Of a stretch of 64,000 bases of DNA, positions 59,306 through 64,000 are shown in pieces. Every line of letters starts with the position of its first letter. Position 1 is the stretch's first letter. The position numbers were made by a program, and so were the translations under genes. Source of the stretch: Pseudomonas huaxiensis. GTDB taxonomy: Bacteria > Pseudomonadota > Gammaproteobacteria > Pseudomonadales > Pseudomonadaceae. Below the pieces are notes generated by a model. The model was not told the DNA's origin and made no database searches. It saw only the letters and a list, made by a program, of their open reading frames with translations. Location of the stretch: the NCBI RefSeq assembly GCF_003231275.1, contig NZ_QKVL01000004.1, positions 186,001 to 250,000 of the forward strand, read 5' to 3'.

Positions 59306-59542
59306 ATGAAAGAGTGGGAAATCACTTTTGTGGACCAGAAGGGCGAACGCACTTCGTTGTTGCTTGCCGCCGCGAACCGCCCGAGCATTGAAGACGCAGC
59401 GCGGCGGATCAGGGGCCACCTGTTCCCGGTCATGGATGAACTCGACCTCAATGATTTCCAGGACCGTGCCGACTGTCCGACCGCGAAGTGGCTGAAGGAA
59501 CAGAACGGGGTGGAGATCACCGACATCACTGAACGGACCTGA
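59306..59542 (+). CDS. Small hypothetical protein
   Basis: A 78-residue protein (MKEWEITFVDQKGERTSLLL, then AARRIRGHLFPVMDELDLND). The ATG at 59306 begins the well-formed part; the 26-codon upstream extension passes through the terminator downstream sequence and is unlikely. No family recognised. Confidence 0.6.
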   Translation: MKEWEITFVDQKGERTSLLLAAANRPSIEDAARRIRGHLFPVMDELDLNDFQDRADCPTAKWLKEQNGVEITDITERT

Positions 59543-59749
59543 ATCCACAGGCTGGCTGGCGTTGTGCCTCACCAGCCGCTACGCTGCATGCAGGGCCGTC
59601 GGTTATGGCGCCGGCCCTTGTCTACCATTACCGCTACATTCATTACCGCAACATTGCTGCATTCGCTCGAGAACCCCACCCGCGTCCCGCGCCAGGGGTA
59701 AGTGCGCAAGCACTGAAAGTCTATCCATCGTGATTGAGGAGGACGATTC

Positions 59750-60079
59750 ATGAGCAACTTGTACGAGGACATCAGCAGCACGGTATTGCGCCGCATGAAA
59801 GAAGGCGGTTTCAACTTCGCACAAATCCATCCAATCGAGTTCTATGCGGTATTCCCGGACGAGGAACGGGCGCGCAGGGCTGCAGGAAAGTTCCGGGGTG
59901 AGTCGTTGTGTGCCCAAGTGCATGAAAGTGACGACGGCTGGCAACTGGAACTGAGCAAGATCATGTACGCCACGTATGGTGGCATCGACGAATTCGAACA
60001 GGATTTCGAAGCCGTGGTCGTGCCACTGGGCGGTGAGGCCCAGGGCTGGGGAGTGAAGCAGGAGCGCGCGGTAGCCTGA
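59750..60079 (+). CDS. Ribonuclease E inhibitor RraB-like protein
   Basis: A 109-residue protein with the RraB-domain pattern (IHPIEFYAVFPDEERARRAA, LCAQVHESDDGWQLELSKIM, EFEQDFEAVVVPLGGEAQGW). RraB binds RNase E and lowers RNA decay. Good ribosome site (GAGGAGG) before the ATG. Confidence 0.85.
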   Translation: MSNLYEDISSTVLRRMKEGGFNFAQIHPIEFYAVFPDEERARRAAGKFRGESLCAQVHESDDGWQLELSKIMYATYGGIDEFEQDFEAVVVPLGGEAQGWGVKQERAVA

Positions 60080-60086
60080 AATGCAC

Positions 60087-60111
60087 CCCGGGACGGCCTG
60101 GCCGTCCCGGG
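60087..60111. terminator. 25-bp near-perfect palindrome after the RraB-like gene
   Basis: 12-bp arms CCCGGGACGGCC and GGCCGTCCCGGG flank a single T, 8 bp after the stop codon. No T run follows, so it may be a transcription barrier or RNA 3'-end stabiliser. Confidence 0.5.
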
Positions 60112-60279
60112 AACCCACACGCTTCGCAATGAAGCGCGTGCCCCATTCGCGTGGGGCTGGCTGCACAAGTCTGGTGCGGCGTCTTTTTCTGAATTCCCCA
60201 ACCCGTTGATTGAAAAGGATTAATTCCGCTGGCACGGGCTTTGCGACAGTGCCTGTGCACGGGTGACAAGGAGTTCGGC

Positions 60280-61689
60280 ATGATTCGCACGTTCTATGAT
60301 GAGATGTACGCCGCCGACGGTCAGCTCCGTCCGCATTATCGGGAATTCGCCCGCTGGCTGGCGCAGACGCCGCCTGAGCAAGTGGCGCAACGCCGCCGCG
60401 AGGCGGACCTGCTGTTCCATCGCGCCGGCATCACCTTCACGCTATACGGGGACGAGCAGGGCACTGAGCGCCTGATCCCCTTCGACACCATTCCGCGGGC
60501 CATCCCGGCCAGCGAATGGCGGGTGGTAGAGCGCGGCTGCATTCAGCGCGTCAAGGCGCTGAACATGTTTCTCGCCGACCTCTACCATGAGCAGCGCATC
60601 CTGCGCGCCGGGATCATCCCCGCCGAGCAGGTCCTGGCCAATGATCAATATCAACTGGCGATGCAGGGCCTGAACCTGCACCGCGACATCTACGCGCACA
60701 TTTCCGGGGTCGACCTGGTTCGCGACAGCGACGGTAGCTATTACGTTCTCGAAGACAACCTGCGCACGCCCAGCGGTGTCAGCTACATGCTCGAAGACCG
60801 CAAGATGATGATGCGGCTGTTTCCCGAGCTGTTCGCCGCTCAGCGCATCGCGCCGATCGACCATTACCCGAACCTGTTGCTCGACACCCTGAAAAGCTCC
60901 AGCCCACTGGATAACCCCAGCGTCGTGGTGCTGACCCCGGGGCGGTTCAACAGTGCGTTCTTCGAGCACGCCTTTCTCGCTCGCGAGATGGGTGTGGAAC
61001 TGGTGGAAGGGGCGGACCTGTTCGTTCGCGACGAGCGGGTATTCATGCGCACCACCGACGGCCCCAAGCCGGTCGACGTGATCTATCGCCGGCTGGACGA
61101 TGCCTTCCTCGACCCGCTGGCATTCAACCCCGACTCCATGCTCGGCGTGCCCGGTCTGTTGTCGGCCTATCGCTGCGGCAACGTGGTGCTGGCCAACGCC
61201 ATCGGCACCGGGGTAGCCGACGACAAGTCGGTCTATCCCTACGTGACCGAGATGATCCGTTTCTACCTGGACGAAGAACCGATCCTGAAGAACGTGCCTA
61301 CCTGGCAATGCCGCAAGCCGGAAGAGCTTTCCCACGTGCTGGCCAATCTGCCGGACCTGGTGGTCAAGGAAACCCAGGGTTCCGGCGGCTACGGCATGCT
61401 GGTGGGGCCGGCGTCGACCAAGGCGGAAATCGCTGCCTTCGCCGAGCGCATCAAGGCCCGCCCGGCGGCCTATATCGCCCAGCCGACCCTGTCGCTGTCG
61501 ACCTGCCCGACCTTTGTCGAAAACGGCATTGCGCCGCGGCACATCGACCTGCGTCCGTTCGTCCTGGCCGGCCGGGAGACCCGCGTGGTGCCCGGTGGCC
61601 TGACGCGGGTGGCGCTGCGCGAGGGCTCGCTGGTGGTGAACTCGTCCCAGGGGGGCGGTACCAAGGACACCTGGGTGGTCGAGGATTGA
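60280..61689 (+). CDS. Circularly permuted ATP-grasp (type 2) protein
   Basis: A 469-residue protein of the circularly permuted ATP-grasp type 2 family (FYDEMYAADGQLRPHYREFA, YVLEDNLRTPSGVSYMLEDR, VVKETQGSGGYGMLVGPAST). Such enzymes probably ligate amino acids or peptides. ATG at 60280 has AAGGAG upstream. It is first of a three-gene unit with alpha-E and transglutaminase genes. Confidence 0.92.
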   Translation: MIRTFYDEMYAADGQLRPHYREFARWLAQTPPEQVAQRRREADLLFHRAGITFTLYGDEQGTERLIPFDTIPRAIPASEWRVVERGCIQRVKALNMFLADLYHEQRILRAGIIPAEQVLANDQYQLAMQGLNLHRDIYAHISGVDLVRDSDGSYYVLEDNLRTPSGVSYMLEDRKMMMRLFPELFAAQRIAPIDHYPNLLLDTLKSSSPLDNPSVVVLTPGRFNSAFFEHAFLAREMGVELVEGADLFVRDERVFMRTTDGPKPVDVIYRRLDDAFLDPLAFNPDSMLGVPGLLSAYRCGNVVLANAIGTGVADDKSVYPYVTEMIRFYLDEEPILKNVPTWQCRKPEELSHVLANLPDLVVKETQGSGGYGMLVGPASTKAEIAAFAERIKARPAAYIAQPTLSLSTCPTFVENGIAPRHIDLRPFVLAGRETRVVPGGLTRVALREGSLVVNSSQGGGTKDTWVVED

Positions 61690-61692
61690 ATC

Positions 61693-62643
61693 ATGCTCAG
61701 TAGAACGGCTTCGGACCTGTATTGGATGTCGCGTTATCTGGAGCGGGCGGAAAACCTCGCGCGGATGCTCGATGTCAGTTATTCGCTGTCGCTGATGCCG
61801 CAGGACGGTCGCGGCGATGGCCTGGACGAAATGGCGCTGGCGCTGCGCATCACCGGCACCCTGGACGATTACCTGGGCCGGCATGGACAACTGCACGCCG
61901 AGCGTTTGTTGCACTTTTTTGCCCTCGACCCGGAAAACCCGGCCAGCATCTACAGCTGCCTGGGCGCCGCGCGGGCCAGCGCCCATGCGGTGCGTGGGCG
62001 GATTACCGCGGACATGTGGGAAAACATCAACGCCACCTGGCTGGAGATCCGCGGCATTGCCGAGCAGGGCCTGGGGCGTTACGGCATGAGCCGTTTCTGC
62101 GAGTGGATCAAGGAGCGCTCGCACCTGTTCCGCGGCGCCACCTACGGCACCATCATGCGCAACGACGCTTTCCGCTTCATTCGGCTGGGCACCTTCATCG
62201 AGCGGGCCGACAACACCCTGCGCCTGCTCGACGCCCGCTACGAGATGTTCGGCGAGGACGCCGAAACCGTCAGCGACAGCTCTGCCCGCGGTTATTACCA
62301 GTGGAGCGCCTTGCTTCGCGCACTGTCCTCGTTCGAGGCCTACACCGAGATCTACCGCGACGCCCCCACGGCGCGCCATGTCGCCGAACTCTTGCTCCTG
62401 CGTGCCGATGTACCCCGTTCCCTGCGTGCCTGTACGGAAGAAATCGACCAGATTCTCGCCAGCCTGCCCGGCGCCAACGGCCGCCCGGCCCAGCGCCTGG
62501 CCGCGGAAGTGGATGCCCGCCTGCGCTACACCGGCATCGACGAAATCCTCTCGCAAGGACTGCACCCCTGGTTGAACCACTACATTCCGCTGGTGCGTGA
62601 GTTGGGCAACGCCATTCACAGCGCTTACCTGGAGGTCGTATGA
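61693..62643 (+). CDS. Alpha-E domain protein (DUF403)
   Basis: A 316-residue all-helical protein (MLSRTASDLYWMSRYLERAE, GTIMRNDAFRFIRLGTFIER, YYQWSALLRALSSFEAYTEI). It always travels with ATP-grasp and transglutaminase partners and is thought to act with them in making or altering a peptide-like product. It overlaps the next gene by 4 bp. Confidence 0.92.
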   Translation: MLSRTASDLYWMSRYLERAENLARMLDVSYSLSLMPQDGRGDGLDEMALALRITGTLDDYLGRHGQLHAERLLHFFALDPENPASIYSCLGAARASAHAVRGRITADMWENINATWLEIRGIAEQGLGRYGMSRFCEWIKERSHLFRGATYGTIMRNDAFRFIRLGTFIERADNTLRLLDARYEMFGEDAETVSDSSARGYYQWSALLRALSSFEAYTEIYRDAPTARHVAELLLLRADVPRSLRACTEEIDQILASLPGANGRPAQRLAAEVDARLRYTGIDEILSQGLHPWLNHYIPLVRELGNAIHSAYLEVV

Positions 62644-63434
62644 GACTGACCATTAGCCACGAAACCGCCTACCACTACGAAGACCAGGTTCGAACCAGCA
62701 TCCAGTACCTGCGCCTGACGCCCCCGGACAACGAGCGTCAGCAGGTGCTGCAATGGGAGCTGGACCTGCCGCGTCCCGCCCAGGCCCGGCGCGATCCGTT
62801 CGGCAACATCCTGCATGTGCTCAGCCTGGAAGAACCGCATGCCGACCTGCTGATTGCCGCGCGCGGTGAAGTCGAGATCGATCCGACCAGGGAAGCCGAG
62901 CACGAATCGCAGTCACCCTTGCCGTTCCTGCGCTTCACCCGCCTGACCGAGGCGGACGAGGCGCTGCGTGGGTTCGCCGGCCAGCAGTGCGGGCAACGCC
63001 GTGATCGCAGCGCGCTGATCGAGATGATGGGGGCGTTGCATGAGCGCATGGCCTATCGCCCCGGCGCCACCGCGGTGGATACCAGCGCCGCCCAGGCCTT
63101 CGCCGGTGGCGCGGGGGTCTGTCAGGACCACGCCCACGCCTTTATCGCCTGCGCCCGCAGCCTGCTGGTGCCGGCGCGTTACGTGTCCGGCTACCTGTTC
63201 GACAACGACAGCCAGCACATGGCCAGCCACGCCTGGGCCGAGGCCTGGCTGGACGGCGCCTGGTACAGCTTCGATGTGACCAACCAGCTTGCGGTACCCG
63301 AGCGCCATCTGAAACTGGCGGTGGGCCTGGATTACCTCGACGCCTGCCCGGTACGCGGCATGCGCCGGGGCGGCGGGTACGAGCAGATGCACGCCAACGT
63401 GCTGGTGACGTCCGGGTTCTCGGCGCAGCAGTAA
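62640..63434 (+). CDS. Transglutaminase-like peptidase
   Basis: A 264-residue protein. The N-terminal bacterial transglutaminase-like domain (MRLTISHETAYHYEDQVRTS) precedes a catalytic core with Cys in GGAGVCQDHAHAFIACARSL, His in MASHAWAEAWLDG and Asp in WYSFDVTN. It probably hydrolyses or transfers an amide bond in the product of the two upstream genes. No Anbu proteasome-like gene follows in this window. Confidence 0.93.
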   Translation: MRLTISHETAYHYEDQVRTSIQYLRLTPPDNERQQVLQWELDLPRPAQARRDPFGNILHVLSLEEPHADLLIAARGEVEIDPTREAEHESQSPLPFLRFTRLTEADEALRGFAGQQCGQRRDRSALIEMMGALHERMAYRPGATAVDTSAAQAFAGGAGVCQDHAHAFIACARSLLVPARYVSGYLFDNDSQHMASHAWAEAWLDGAWYSFDVTNQLAVPERHLKLAVGLDYLDACPVRGMRRGGGYEQMHANVLVTSGFSAQQ

Positions 63435-63437
63435 GCG

Positions 63438-64000
63438 TCAGGGTTTGCGTTTGGCCATATGACCGAGGTAGGCGAGCAGGGCGTCGAGGTCGGCGTCCGG
63501 CAGCACGCTTGCGCTGAAACCAGGCATCCGCGCTTGCGGCCACTGGCGCAGGCTCTGCGGGTCGCGGATATAGCGACGAAGAAACGCGGGGTGGAAGTAT
63601 TCGGTGGGGTTGTAGGGCAGGTTCAGGTCCGGACCGAACTGGGCATCGCCGGCGCCGTTGAGGCGGTGGCAGGCCAAGCAGTTCTTCTGGAACAGGGCGA
63701 AGCCGCGGCTCACCGGGTCATTCGCTGCCAGGCCGGGTGCCGGGAGCAGGGCGGGAAATCGCTCGGCCACCGGCGGCAGGCGACGGATGCTGGCCACCTG
63801 AAAGGGCCATTGTTCGGGGCTGATATTGCCGGCCTCGGGGTGCGTCCAGACCAGATAGAAGGGACCGGCCCCGGGTTTGTCCTTGGCCAGTGGCGGCCAC
63901 GGGTGAGCCGGGTCTTCCACCGCCAGCCAGGCTTGTGCCGGTCCTTGCTTGAGCAACGCGGCGGCGGGCATTTCGGCAGCGAAGCCATCAAGGGCCACGG
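63438..64000 (-). CDS. c-type cytochrome (N terminus outside window)
   Basis: The frame is open at the right edge, so the N terminus and signal peptide are missing. A single haem-binding motif is visible (FALFQKNCLACHRLNGAGDA) and a later axial-ligand Met region (QARMPGFSASVLPDADLDAL). The part before the haem domain (PFYLVWTHPEAGNISPEQWP) is not a known electron-transfer domain to me. Periplasmic electron carrier, partner enzyme unknown. It converges with the transglutaminase gene. Confidence 0.88.
   Translation of the reverse strand, partial: VALDGFAAEMPAAALLKQGPAQAWLAVEDPAHPWPPLAKDKPGAGPFYLVWTHPEAGNISPEQWPFQVASIRRLPPVAERFPALLPAPGLAANDPVSRGFALFQKNCLACHRLNGAGDAQFGPDLNLPYNPTEYFHPAFLRRYIRDPQSLRQWPQARMPGFSASVLPDADLDALLAYLGHMAKRKP

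Noticed and set aside
60442..62619. 725-residue minus-strand frame
   Set aside because: Antisense to the ATP-grasp and alpha-E genes; composition is His/Gln/Arg-rich as expected for a shadow frame.

Overview
The window is a high-GC chromosomal segment of a Pseudomonas, most likely of the P. fluorescens group. The evidence is the gene order prmB-aroC-MFS-mtnD, a DUF3509 gene (a family typical of Pseudomonas), a native FolE start MSLEQNYT, and REP-like intergenic repeats. A complete-looking prophage of about 41 kb (4695-45678) is inserted in it. Host genes left of the prophage: a methyl-accepting chemotaxis protein (cut by the window edge), a BenE-family transporter, a glutathione S-transferase, a glutaredoxin-like protein and folE. 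Host genes right of it: Smr endonuclease-domain protein, isochorismatase-like protein, prmB, aroC, an MFS transporter, acireductone dioxygenase, DUF3509, an ankyrin protein, a ZIP metal transporter, Ogt, an LTA-synthase-like sulfatase, an RraB-like protein, an ATP-grasp/alpha-E/transglutaminase operon, and a c-type cytochrome (cut by the window edge).

The prophage sits inside the 5' coding end of folE. A perfect 20-bp direct repeat (4695-4714 and 45659-45678) marks attL and attR. The native folE start (ATG TCC then the core) is left at the far end, 41 kb away. The copy next to the rest of folE now starts inside phage DNA that overlaps the 3' end of the integrase gene. FolE therefore begins [14 protein letters not shown] instead of MS-LEQNYTA.

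Phage layout. 4.7-11.3 kb is a leftward early operon, mostly joined by 4-bp ATGA overlaps: BRO antirepressor, KilAC-like protein, PrtN-like activator, a large cytosine-C5 methyltransferase with repeats, excisionase-like protein and integrase. 11.37-12.37 kb is the CI/Cro-like switch, with a shared operator (CACGNWTCGTG) in the predicted PL and PR promoters. 12.41-12.97 kb is a 550-bp non-coding block that folds into two diverged copies of one ordered hairpin set; most hairpins show a CACCAC loop. 12.97-16.3 kb holds CII, TraR/DksA-like, a TOPRIM-VapE primase/helicase and a possible antiterminator. 16.3-16.8 kb is an inverted-repeat/iteron region and possible origin. 16.8-26.6 kb holds a holin and a lambda-type head module; 26.6-38.6 kb is a P2-type contractile tail module; 38.6-39.6 kb is endolysin plus Rz/Rz1. 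39.8-45.3 kb is a cargo/SOS block: adenine methyltransferase, SRAP protein, UmuD-like/UmuC, HTH regulator and an AT-rich OLD-family ATPase-TOPRIM nuclease, with three predicted LexA boxes.

The main points for follow-up are the CACCAC hairpin array, the re-started folE, the SOS-controlled cargo with an OLD nuclease, a predicted +1 frameshift in the tail chaperone gene, and the repeat-bearing cytosine methyltransferase.
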